Shown here: positions 42,091 to 49,178 of the stretch, in pieces
Position numbering within the stretch: the first letter of the stretch is position 1
How the letters are laid out: every line of letters starts with the position of its first letter
Assembly: GCA_023458315.1 (NCBI GenBank)
Contig: JAEXAH010000144.1
Location: 1 to 64,000, forward strand
Direction of reading: 5' to 3'
DNA length: 64,000 nucleotides
DNA from: Pseudomonadota bacterium
Lineage (GTDB): Bacteria > Pseudomonadota > Alphaproteobacteria > Rhodospirillales > Magnetospirillaceae
Program-made: the position numbers and the translations under genes
The notes under the pieces: model-generated
Seen by the model: only the letters and a program-made list of their open reading frames with translations
Database searches by the model: none
Told to the model about the DNA's origin: nothing

Positions 42091-44292
42091 TCAGCCAGCG
42101 CCGCGCAACCACGCCCGGCCCCGGGCATAGGCGGCGGCGATGCCGTCGGCCAGCCGGATGGCATCGTCCAGCCGCCCCTCGCGCATGGCGCCCTCGACCG
42201 CGCCGCACAGCCGTTGCAGGCCCACCAGCCCGACCTGCCCCGAGGCGCCCTTGAGATCGTGGGCGGCCTCGGCCAGTTCCTTGCCGTCGCGCATGGCGAT
42301 GGCCGCCGACAGGCGGCTCAGCAGCTTTTGCGCGGTGACGTGGTATTGCGGCACCAGTTCGGCCAGCGAATCCTCGCCCAGCATCTCGCGCAGGGCGTCC
42401 AGATGGGTGCGGTCGTAATCCTCGCCCTGGCGGCTGCCGGCGATGCGGGCCACCGCCTCGGCCAGTTGTTCGGGGCTGAACGGCTTGGGCACGAAATCGT
42501 CCATGCCCGCCACCAGACATTCCAGCACCTCGTCCTGGGTGGCGGCGGCGGTCAGCGCCACCACCGGCAGGTTGCCCAGCGGCGGCGGCAGGGCGCGGAT
42601 GGCGCGGATGGCGGCGATGCCGTCCATCACCGGCATGTGGCGGTCCATCAGCACCAGATCGAACGTGCCGCCCGTCAACTTTTGCAGTGCCTCGGCGCCG
42701 TTTTCGGCATGGGCGACGCGGTGGCCCTGGCGTTCCAGCATGCCCACCGCCACCCGGCGGTTGACCGGATTGTCCTCGCCCACCAGCCCCGACAGGCTGG
42801 ACAGGGCGGGGGCGGCCTCGGGTTGGGCGGGGCCGGGCGCGGCGGCGGCGCGGCGGCTGTCCGCCGGGGCCAGCAGCCAGTCCAGGGCGGCGGCCAGGGT
42901 GCTTTCCCGCGCCGGTTCGCTGACCGCCGCCGTCAGGCCGCTGTCGTCGGACGGCCCCAGGCCGCCCGCCGGGCACAGGATCACCGCCGGAAGTTCGCAG
43001 GCGGCGGCCAGACCGCGCGCGGCGGCATGGGGCAGACGGGCGCCCGCCACCAGCACGTCGCCGGGGCGGCGCCGCGCCGCCACCGCCTCGGCGGCGACGG
43101 CGTCCACCGTCACGCCCCAGCCCGCCAGGGTGCGGGCCAGCAGGGTGCGCACGTTGTCGTCCGGCTCGACCAACAGCACGCGCGCGGGCACCCGCGCAAG
43201 ACGGACGCGACGGCCGGGGTCGAAGCTTTCGCCGAGCGGCACGGTGAACCAGAAGGTGCTGCCGCGCCCCGGTTCGCTGTCCACGCCGATCTCGCCGCCC
43301 ATCAGTTCCACCAATTGGTGGCAGATGGACAGGCCCAGGCCGGTGCCGCCGAACTTGCGCGATACCCAGGCGGCGGCCTGGGCGTAGCGGTTGAACAGCC
43401 GCTTGCGCCCGTCCTCGCCGATGCCGATGCCGGTATCGGTGACGGCGAAACGCAGCAGCGGCGCGCCATCGGCGGCGGCGGCGCGCTCGACGCTCAGGGT
43501 GACGCTGCCCTTTTCCGTGAACTTGATGGCGTTGCCCACCAGATTGACCAGGATCTGCCGCAACCGCATGGGGTCGCCCATCACCTGGGCGGGCAGGTCG
43601 GCGGCGACGTGGTGGGCCAGGGCCAGGCCGCGTTCGGCGGCGCGCATGGCCATCAGGCCGAAGCTTTCCTCGACCAGTTGCACCAGATTGACGTCGATCC
43701 GCTCGATCTCCAGCCGTCCGGCCTCGATCTTCGACAGATCCAGCAGATCGTCCAGGATGTTGAGCAGCAGCCGCCCCGACGACACCACCGTTTCCGCCAT
43801 GTCGCGCTGTTCCGGCGACAGCGGCGTGTCCAGCAGCAGCCGCGCCATGCCCAGCACGCCGTTCATGGGGGTGCGCACCTCGTGCGAGACCACGGCGACG
43901 AATTCGGTCTTGGCGCGGGCCAGTTCCTCGGCCTGTTCCTTGGCCAGCCGGATGCGCTCGTTCTCCAGCCGCAATTCCTCGTTGGCCAGCTCGCGCTCGA
44001 CGTCGATCTCGTCGCTGTGCTCGGTGATGGTCTGGACGATCAGTTCCAGATCGGCCTTCTGTTCCGACAGGGCCGACAACAGGCGTTGCAGCTTGACCTC
44101 GGCGCGGATGCGCTCGGCGATCTCGGCCCGCATCTGGTCGTTGGCCAGGGCCAGTTCGGCCTCGATGGCGTCGCCATGCTCGATGGCGGCCTGATATTCG
44201 ATTTCCAGGTCGGAACAGCGCTGTTCCAGGTCGGCCATGGCGGCACGGAGCGAGGCAAGCTCATCGCGCAATGCCAGCACATCGTTGCCCAT
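42091..44292 (-). CDS. Soluble hybrid histidine kinase: coiled coil, HisKA-HATPase, pseudo-receiver, receiver, Hpt
   Basis: A 733-residue cytosolic kinase with no membrane segment. A long N-terminal coiled coil (about 1-130) leads to HisKA (His about 137 in AVVSHEVRTPMNGVLG) and a HATPase (GNAIKFT, DTGIGIG, GGTGLGLSICHQL). A first receiver (about 365-485) lacks the acceptor Asp (VLVAGARLP) and is likely a pseudo-receiver; a second (about 510-630) keeps Asp in LVLMDRHMPVMDG; the C-terminal Hpt domain has HDLKGASGQVG. First gene of the partner-switch operon, feeding a phosphorelay into it or regulating it. The ATG is preferred over a GTG six bases upstream. Confidence 0.88.
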   Translation of the reverse strand: MGNDVLALRDELASLRAAMADLEQRCSDLEIEYQAAIEHGDAIEAELALANDQMRAEIAERIRAEVKLQRLLSALSEQKADLELIVQTITEHSDEIDVERELANEELRLENERIRLAKEQAEELARAKTEFVAVVSHEVRTPMNGVLGMARLLLDTPLSPEQRDMAETVVSSGRLLLNILDDLLDLSKIEAGRLEIERIDVNLVQLVEESFGLMAMRAAERGLALAHHVAADLPAQVMGDPMRLRQILVNLVGNAIKFTEKGSVTLSVERAAAADGAPLLRFAVTDTGIGIGEDGRKRLFNRYAQAAAWVSRKFGGTGLGLSICHQLVELMGGEIGVDSEPGRGSTFWFTVPLGESFDPGRRVRLARVPARVLLVEPDDNVRTLLARTLAGWGVTVDAVAAEAVAARRRPGDVLVAGARLPHAAARGLAAACELPAVILCPAGGLGPSDDSGLTAAVSEPARESTLAAALDWLLAPADSRRAAAAPGPAQPEAAPALSSLSGLVGEDNPVNRRVAVGMLERQGHRVAHAENGAEALQKLTGGTFDLVLMDRHMPVMDGIAAIRAIRALPPPLGNLPVVALTAAATQDEVLECLVAGMDDFVPKPFSPEQLAEAVARIAGSRQGEDYDRTHLDALREMLGEDSLAELVPQYHVTAQKLLSRLSAAIAMRDGKELAEAAHDLKGASGQVGLVGLQRLCGAVEGAMREGRLDDAIRLADGIAAAYARGRAWLRGAG

Positions 44293-44398
44293 GGTCACAC
44301 ACCCCCCGGCGTCGCATCGCCCGTTTTAACACGGGGGACCGGAGGGGGGAACCTCGCTGTGGTTGTGGAGGGGGCGGGGCGGACCCCGGAAACGACGA

Positions 44399-44420
44399 AG
44401 CCCCGCCTTGCGGCGGGGCT
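44399..44420 (-). terminator. Hairpin behind tRNA-Arg, probable terminator
   Basis: AGCCCCGCC-TTGC-GGCGGGGCT (9-bp stem, 4-nt loop) 21 bases beyond the tRNA CCA end on the minus strand. On that strand TTCGTCG follows, a weak T tract. Confidence 0.55.
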
Positions 44421-44440
44421 GTCGTGCTCTCGAAAGGAAA

Positions 44441-44517
44441 TGGCGCGCCCGAAAGGACTCGCACCTCTAACCCCCAGATTCGTAGTCTGGTGCTCTATCC
44501 AATTGAGCTACGGGCGC
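44441..44517 (-). tRNA. tRNA-Arg (anticodon ACG)
   Basis: A 77-nt cloverleaf with encoded CCA. The acceptor stem GCGCCCG pairs with CGGGCGC, the D arm is GCTC...GAGC, the anticodon stem CCAGA/TCTGG holds loop CTACGAA (anticodon ACG, read as inosine-CG after TadA), and the T stem is AGAGG/CCTTT. The T loop reads TGCGAGT, so position 55 is G instead of the nearly universal U (pseudouridine). No upstream tRNA is adjacent. Confidence 0.95.
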
Positions 44518-44787
44518 TTTTCCTACCGGCCGTTTCCGTCCGGCGAGGTGGCGGAACATACGCAAACTCGATGGGGGCTGCAAGCACTTTTTTTCAGGGG
44601 CGTGAAAATCGGGCCTTTCCCCGATCTTTCCCGCACCAAAGGGTGCAAATCCGGCTTGTGGCCTTGGGAGTGTTTGCGTAAAATCCCCGACGATTGCGGG
44701 GGGCAAGTCATTTTTCCCACAAAAATCAAGGTAATGCTGACCCGGCGGGTTTCATCCCAATTGGCGAACAAAAGGTAAGCTGTCCCA

Positions 44788-45897
44788 ATGGCCCTGAAGA
44801 CGACCCATGCCGCCGCCTTGTGCGCGGTTCTCCTGGCAGGCGGATGTTCGTTCGCCGAGGAATCGCTGTTTCCGGCTTCCGGCACGGTTCAGCCGGCCAA
44901 CGCCACCGCCACCGGTGCGCCGCCGGCCCTGGGCAGCAGCAACTTCGATCCGCCCGGTGTGACCACCGGCGCCACCACCGGCACCTATGTGGGCCAGAAG
45001 GTCGGCAGCCTGCGCGGCGACCTGCAACAGCTTCAGGGCATGCTGTCGCGGCACAACCAGGCGCTCCAGGGCATCCGCAACGACACCGTGCAGGATTCGC
45101 AGCGTTATCACGGCACCGTCGCCGCCATCAACGCGCGCTTGCAGGTCGGCACCACCCCGGGCAACCCGATCCTGAACCAGCAATGGAACGCCGCCCAGGG
45201 CGAGTTGGACCGCATCAACGAGGACGTCCTCAAGATGACCCGCCTCGCCAACGAGGTGACGTCGTCGTCGGCCCTGTCGGCCTATCTGCTGGAATCGGTG
45301 CGTGCCGCCCGCCAGCTTTCCGGCGCCGTGGACGAGGATCATCGCCAACTGCGCATCCTCGAGGATGAAACCAACCGCACCGTGGTGCTGATCGAACGTC
45401 TGCTGACCGAATTGTCGGACGACGTCAACCGTCAGCAGAACTACGTCGCCAACGAGCGCAACAACCTGAACACCCTGGCCCTGGCCATCAAGAACGGCCA
45501 GCTTTACGCCGGTTCGTTCGCCACCCGCCCGGGCAGCTCGATCGCCCCCAGCGCCTACGACGCCCCCATGGCCGCGCCGCGCGCCGCCGTGACCGCCGAC
45601 GCGCCGCTGGTGACGATCCGCTTCGACAAGGCCAACGTGAACTACGAAGGCGCGCTGTACGCCGCCGTCAAGGGCGCGCTGGACCGTCGGCCCTCCGCCT
45701 CGTTCGACGTGGTCGCGGTGTCGCCTTCGGGGTCGACCCCGGGCGGTCAGGCGCTGGGCGCCACCACCGTTCGCCGCAACGCCGAATCGGTGGTGCGCTC
45801 GCTCACCAACATGGGCCTGCCCGCCAACCGCATCCGCGTCAGCCAGAACACCAGCCCGGCCGTGTCCAACGGCGAGGTGCAGGTCTTCGTGCGCTGA
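44788..45897 (+). CDS. Lipoprotein with coiled-coil middle and OmpA-like C-terminus
   Basis: A 369-residue exported protein. The lipobox is LLAGGC with Cys20, followed by SFAEE (no Asp at +2, so outer-membrane sorting is likely). A Thr/Pro/Gly-rich linker (about 25-68), a helical coiled-coil region (about 70-235, with LRGDLQQLQGMLSRHNQAL) and a C-terminal alpha/beta domain (about 265-369) follow; the latter resembles an OmpA-type peptidoglycan-binding fold with ATTVRRNAESVVRSL. Function is probably cell-envelope anchoring or export. AAAGGTAAG lies eight bases before the ATG and a strong terminator follows. Confidence 0.7.
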   Translation: MALKTTHAAALCAVLLAGGCSFAEESLFPASGTVQPANATATGAPPALGSSNFDPPGVTTGATTGTYVGQKVGSLRGDLQQLQGMLSRHNQALQGIRNDTVQDSQRYHGTVAAINARLQVGTTPGNPILNQQWNAAQGELDRINEDVLKMTRLANEVTSSSALSAYLLESVRAARQLSGAVDEDHRQLRILEDETNRTVVLIERLLTELSDDVNRQQNYVANERNNLNTLALAIKNGQLYAGSFATRPGSSIAPSAYDAPMAAPRAAVTADAPLVTIRFDKANVNYEGALYAAVKGALDRRPSASFDVVAVSPSGSTPGGQALGATTVRRNAESVVRSLTNMGLPANRIRVSQNTSPAVSNGEVQVFVR

Positions 45898-45920
45898 TCC
45901 CGACGGGACGGCTGAAGAAC

Positions 45921-45953
45921 AAGGCCCCGGAGGGAAACCTCCGGGGCCTTTTT
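45921..45953 (+). terminator. Intrinsic terminator after the lipoprotein gene
   Basis: AAGGCCCCGGAGG-GAAA-CCTCCGGGGCCTT followed by TTT. Stem of 13 bp with a GNRA loop; the flanking A and T bases let it work for the convergent sugE as well. Confidence 0.85.
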
Positions 45954-45963
45954 GCTGTGGGGA

Positions 45964-46281
45964 TCACGACGGCAGCAGCTTGAGCCCCAGAATGCCGGCG
46001 GCGATGGCCGCCACGCACAGCAGGCGCAGGGGCGACAGACTTTCCCCCAGGACCATGACGCCCAGCACGGCGGTGCCGACGATGCCGATGCCGGTCCACA
46101 CCGCATAGGCGGTGGACAAGGGCAGGCTGCGCATGGCCAGTCCCAACAAGGCGATGCTGCCCAGCATGGCGATCAGGGTGGCGGCGGAAACCAGCGGCCG
46201 GGTCAGGCCCTCGCTGGCCTTGAGCCCGGCGGCCCAGGCGATTTCCAGCAAACCGGCGGCGAACAGATAAATCCAAGCCAT
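45964..46281 (-). CDS. sugE: SMR-family guanidinium exporter SugE/Gdx
   Basis: A 105-residue four-helix transporter. The proton/substrate-coupling Glu13 lies in LLEIAWAAGLK, and TAYAVWTGIGIVGTAVLG and LGESLSPLRL are the SugE/Gdx signatures rather than EmrE. Gdx exports guanidinium in exchange for protons. The start follows GACAGGAGGGCCGTTC. A two-hairpin guanidine-II riboswitch precedes it, which agrees with the substrate assignment. Confidence 0.93.
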   Translation of the reverse strand: MAWIYLFAAGLLEIAWAAGLKASEGLTRPLVSAATLIAMLGSIALLGLAMRSLPLSTAYAVWTGIGIVGTAVLGVMVLGESLSPLRLLCVAAIAAGILGLKLLPS

Positions 46282-46302
46282 GAACGGCCCTCCTGTCGGA
46301 AT

Positions 46303-46348
46303 GGGGCCGTCCCCGCTGCGCCGTTGATTGGGCGGGGTCGTCCCCGCC
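46303..46348 (-). promoter_or_regulatory. Guanidine-II (mini-ykkC) riboswitch upstream of sugE
   Basis: In the transcript sense there are two stem-loops with ACGR tetraloops: GGCGGGG-ACGA-CCCCGCC (46348-46331) and GGGG-ACGG-CCCC (46314-46303), separated by 16 nt. The Shine-Dalgarno AGGAGG of sugE lies a few bases after the second. This matches the mini-ykkC consensus (paired hairpins with ACGR loops, each binding one guanidinium), which is known to control sugE genes, usually by freeing the ribosome site when ligand binds. Confidence 0.88.
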
Positions 46349-46416
46349 GGGCATGGCTTTTCATATGGCACCGCCTGCTGGCGGCGCAAGGGCGGCGAGC
46401 GGGTGCCGCCCAACAA

Positions 46417-46444
46417 AAAAGGGCGCCCCTGGGGGCGCCCTTTT
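46417..46444 (-). terminator. Intrinsic terminator after leuB
   Basis: GGGCGCCCC / GGGGCGCCC arms with a two-base loop, flanked by A and T runs. On the minus strand, after the leuB stop, TTTTTTG follows the stem. Confidence 0.85.
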
Positions 46445-46447
46445 GGG

Positions 46448-47554
46448 TCAGACCATCTTGTCCAGTTCGCGGACGATGGCTTCGCCCATCACCGTGGTCG
46501 ACACCTTGGCCTTGCCGGGGGCCATGATGTCGGCGGTGCGCAGGCCGCCCTTCAGCACGTTCTTGACCGCGTTCTCGATCAGCTCGGCCTCGGTGTCCAT
46601 GTTGAAGCTGTAGCGCAGGCACATGGCGAAGGACAGGATGGTCGCCAGCGGGTTGGCGATGTCCTTGCCCTGGATGTCCGGGGCGGAACCGTGCACCGGC
46701 TCGTACAGGGCCTTGCGGTTGCCGTTGGCATCGGCGGCGCCCAGGCTGGCGGACGGCAGCATGCCCAAGCTGCCGGTCAGCATGGCGGCGCAGTCGGACA
46801 GGATGTCGCCGAACATGTTTTCCGTGACCATGACGTCGAACTGCTTGGGATTGCGCACCAGCTGCATGGCGGCGTTGTCCACGTACATGTGGGACAGCTC
46901 CACGTCCTGGTACTCTTCCTTTTGCAGCTTGATCATCTCTTCGCGCCACAGCACGGTGCATTCCAGCACGTTGGCCTTGTCCACCGAGCACAGCTTCTTG
47001 TTGCGCTTGCGGGCCAGGTCAAAGGCGGCACGGCCGATGCGCTGGATCTCGCTGGTGGTGTAGGTCAGGGTGTTGACGCCCTTGCGCTCGCCGTTGGCCA
47101 GGGTCTCGATGCCGCGCGGCTGGCCGAAATACAGGCCGCCGGTCAGTTCGCGCACGATCATGATGTCCAGGCCCTGGACCACGTCGGCCTTGAGGGTCGA
47201 GGCATCCACCAGGGCGTCGAACACGGTGGCCGGACGCAGATTGGCGAACAGGCCCATTTCCTTGCGGATCTTCAGCAGGCCGCGCTCGGGCTTCTTGTCG
47301 AACGGCAGGTCGTCCCACTTGGGGCCGCCCACGGCGCCCAGCAGCACGGCGTCGGCGGCCAGGGCGTCGGCCAGGGTTTCGTCCGACAGGGGGGTGCCGT
47401 GCGCGTCATAGGCCGAGCCGCCGATCAGGCCCTCGGTGATGTCGAACGCGATGCCCCGCTTCTTGTCCAGCCAGTCGATGATGCGACGGACCTGGACCAT
47501 CACTTCCTGGCCGATACCGTCGCCGGGCAGGATCAGAAGCTTCTTGGCGGCCAT
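46448..47554 (-). CDS. leuB: 3-isopropylmalate dehydrogenase
   Basis: A 368-residue decarboxylating dehydrogenase of leucine synthesis. It opens MAAKKLLILPGDGIG; the substrate arginines lie in LLKIRKEMGLFANLRP and VRELTGGLYFG, and the Mg-binding Asp residues in FDVMVTENMFGDILSD; GSAPDIQGKDIANP is the NAD-binding loop. Two ATGs six bases apart follow GGAGTTA; the second is taken for spacing. It lies 98 bases behind leuD with a palindromic repeat in the gap, and a terminator follows. Confidence 0.95.
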   Translation of the reverse strand: MAAKKLLILPGDGIGQEVMVQVRRIIDWLDKKRGIAFDITEGLIGGSAYDAHGTPLSDETLADALAADAVLLGAVGGPKWDDLPFDKKPERGLLKIRKEMGLFANLRPATVFDALVDASTLKADVVQGLDIMIVRELTGGLYFGQPRGIETLANGERKGVNTLTYTTSEIQRIGRAAFDLARKRNKKLCSVDKANVLECTVLWREEMIKLQKEEYQDVELSHMYVDNAAMQLVRNPKQFDVMVTENMFGDILSDCAAMLTGSLGMLPSASLGAADANGNRKALYEPVHGSAPDIQGKDIANPLATILSFAMCLRYSFNMDTEAELIENAVKNVLKGGLRTADIMAPGKAKVSTTVMGEAIVRELDKMV

Positions 47555-47588
47555 GTTCATTAACTCCATCAGGAAATCTAAAAAGGGA

Positions 47589-47643
47589 TTCACCACAAAG
47601 ACACAAAGAACACCCCTTGGTGCCCTTCGTGCCTTTGTGGTGA
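47589..47643. repeat. CACAAAG-type dispersed palindrome between leuD and leuB
   Basis: Ends TTCACCACAAAG and CTTTGTGGTGA pair across a spacer that contains further ACAAAG/CTTCGT units. It is the same general family as the larger CACAGAG element at 49017-49122, a dispersed repeat type met in many environmental proteobacteria. Confidence 0.7.
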
Positions 47644-47652
47644 CTTAATGGA

Positions 47653-48258
47653 TTACAGCCAGGGCGAGGATTGCTTGCGCGCCGCCTCGAAGGCTTCGAT
47701 CTTGTCGGCTTTCATCATGGTCAGGCCGATATCGTCCAGACCGTTCAGCAGGCAATGCTTCTTGAACGGATCGACGTCGAAGCCGATCACCGAACCGTCG
47801 GGGGCGGTGATCTTCTGCTGTTCCAGATCCACGGTGAAGGTGGCGTTGGCGCCGTTCTCGGCCTGCTTGATCAGGCCGTTGACCACGTCCACCGGCAGCT
47901 TGATCAGCAGGATGCCGTTCTTGAACGAATTGCTGAAGAAGATGTCGGCAAAGCTGGGGGCGATGACGCAGCGGATGCCGAAATCGGCGATGGCCCACGG
48001 CGCGTGCTCACGCGACGAACCACAGCCGAAATTGGCCCCGGCGATCAGCACCTTGGCATTGCGGTAGGCGGCCTTGTTCAGAACGAAATCCGGAACCTCG
48101 GCGCCGTCCTGGGTGTAACGCATCTCGTCGAACAGGTTCTTGCCCAGACCCGTGCGCTTGATGGTCTTCAGGAACTGCTTGGGGATGATCATGTCGGTAT
48201 CGACGTTGATCATGTTCAAGGGGGCGGCAACGCCGGTCAGAACAGTGAACTTTTCCAT
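47653..48258 (-). CDS. leuD: 3-isopropylmalate dehydratase small subunit
   Basis: A 201-residue swivel-domain subunit: NVDTDMIIPKQFL near the start and the substrate-binding FGCGSSREHAPWAI. It partners LeuC to isomerise 2- and 3-isopropylmalate. Its Shine-Dalgarno (GAGG) lies inside the last codons of the upstream membrane gene and its ATG is one base past that gene's stop, so the two are now translationally linked although functionally unrelated. Confidence 0.95.
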   Translation of the reverse strand: MEKFTVLTGVAAPLNMINVDTDMIIPKQFLKTIKRTGLGKNLFDEMRYTQDGAEVPDFVLNKAAYRNAKVLIAGANFGCGSSREHAPWAIADFGIRCVIAPSFADIFFSNSFKNGILLIKLPVDVVNGLIKQAENGANATFTVDLEQQKITAPDGSVIGFDVDPFKKHCLLNGLDDIGLTMMKADKIEAFEAARKQSSPWL

Positions 48259-48259
48259 G

Positions 48260-49012
48260 CTATGCCTCAACTGTGGATAGATGCCGTGCGATCAAATCTG
48301 CATCATTATTGCAGTCACCACACACGCTATGAAGAAACAAATAGAGCATCCCAAAATCCCTATTGAAATAAGCGACCATCACACCCTGATCTTCATTTTT
48401 TAGAAAATTAAAAAGGTATTCGAATGTCTTTATATATGAAATTGCATATTTTCCCGTAGCGGACGCATCTTTTATAACAAATTCTTGAAGAACACTTATC
48501 ACTTTCAAGGCTGCCGATGCGAAACATTCTCTCGACCCAGCAGAGTACGCATTTAGAGCCTCCAAGTACACATGCTCACACTCCGGGCGAATGGCGATGA
48601 TTTTTTCAAGCATCTTCCTCGCTAACTCGTTCAAGTCAGGATCAATTGTTGATCTCATCCCGTTGATAATATCGCATCTAACGTAGTCCTGATTTTTTAA
48701 TAAGGCATCTGACTGCCGGGTAGCTTGTTCGACCGCATTCTTCATCTCCGCCGCCTGCTGCATCAGCGATTCGCTATTCTGCTTCAGCTCAATGGCCTGA
48801 AGAAAATAGCCGATCACCAACCACAAGAAGGCCAGCGGTGCGAAGGCCCCTGCCAGGAAATCGCCGATGTTGTTCAGCGGCATTCCCGGCAGGTCCGACC
48901 ACTTCGCCCACCAGCCAAGAAGACAGAGATACAGAAGGGTTCCCATTCCGCCAGCGGCGGTCAGGAAAATCCTCTTGCGCTCCAACGCCCTCAGCTTGTC
49001 GGCGACATCCAT
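48260..49012 (-). CDS. AT-rich membrane protein of unknown function inserted between leuC and leuD
   Basis: A 250-residue protein: two N-terminal helices (about 15-35 and 45-72), a coiled-coil stretch (about 75-108, QNSESLMQQAAEMKNAVEQ), then a soluble helical domain with several Cys (YVRCDI, RPECEHVY, SRECFAS, HSVCGDC). I recognise no family; the two-helix plus coiled-coil N-terminus resembles small proteins of phage-defence or signalling islands. The C-terminal two thirds is clearly AT-richer than the rest of the window, with codons such as ATA and AAA. It ends one base before leuD. This indicates horizontal gain into the leucine locus. Confidence 0.65.
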   Translation of the reverse strand: MDVADKLRALERKRIFLTAAGGMGTLLYLCLLGWWAKWSDLPGMPLNNIGDFLAGAFAPLAFLWLVIGYFLQAIELKQNSESLMQQAAEMKNAVEQATRQSDALLKNQDYVRCDIINGMRSTIDPDLNELARKMLEKIIAIRPECEHVYLEALNAYSAGSRECFASAALKVISVLQEFVIKDASATGKYAISYIKTFEYLFNFLKNEDQGVMVAYFNRDFGMLYLFLHSVCGDCNNDADLIARHLSTVEA

Positions 49013-49016
49013 ATTA

Positions 49017-49122
49017 ATTCACCACAGAGACACAGAGGCACAGAGATATCCGTCGGGTGGCACCAGGGTTGCCGTCTGCACGGTCTCTCTGTGCCTCTGT
49101 GCCTCTGTGTCTCTGTGGTTAA
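49017..49122. repeat. Long CACAGAG heptad palindrome
   Basis: An imperfect inverted repeat of about 106 bp. Its left end is TTCACCACAGAGACACAGAG and its right end mirrors this to TCTCTGTGGTTAA. Each arm contains tandem 7-8 bp CACAGAG units. It abuts the start of the AT-rich membrane gene, just after the leuC terminator, and would sit in that gene's promoter region. Confidence 0.8.
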
Positions 49123-49124
49123 AC

Positions 49125-49173
49125 AAAAATACCCCATCCCCCTCCCCCCGGCTTGCCGGGGGAGGGGGATGGG
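49125..49173 (-). terminator. Terminator-like hairpin after leuC
   Basis: CCCATCCCCCTCCCC pairs with GGGGAGGGGGATGGG around a CCGGC/GCCGG tip; on the minus strand GTATTTTTGTTT follows. It lies six bases beyond the leuC stop and would cut leuC off from the downstream membrane gene, leuD and leuB. Hairpins of this composition can also be repeats. Confidence 0.65.
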
Positions 49174-49178
49174 AAGAG

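Noticed and set aside
42091..44292. Two active receiver domains in the hybrid kinase
   Set aside because: The first receiver lacks the phospho-acceptor Asp (VLVAGARLP), so only the second is counted as active.
47589..49122. Possible CRISPR array because of short repeated CACAGAG units
   Set aside because: Units are 7-8 bp in inverted arms without regular unique spacers; this is a dispersed palindrome.
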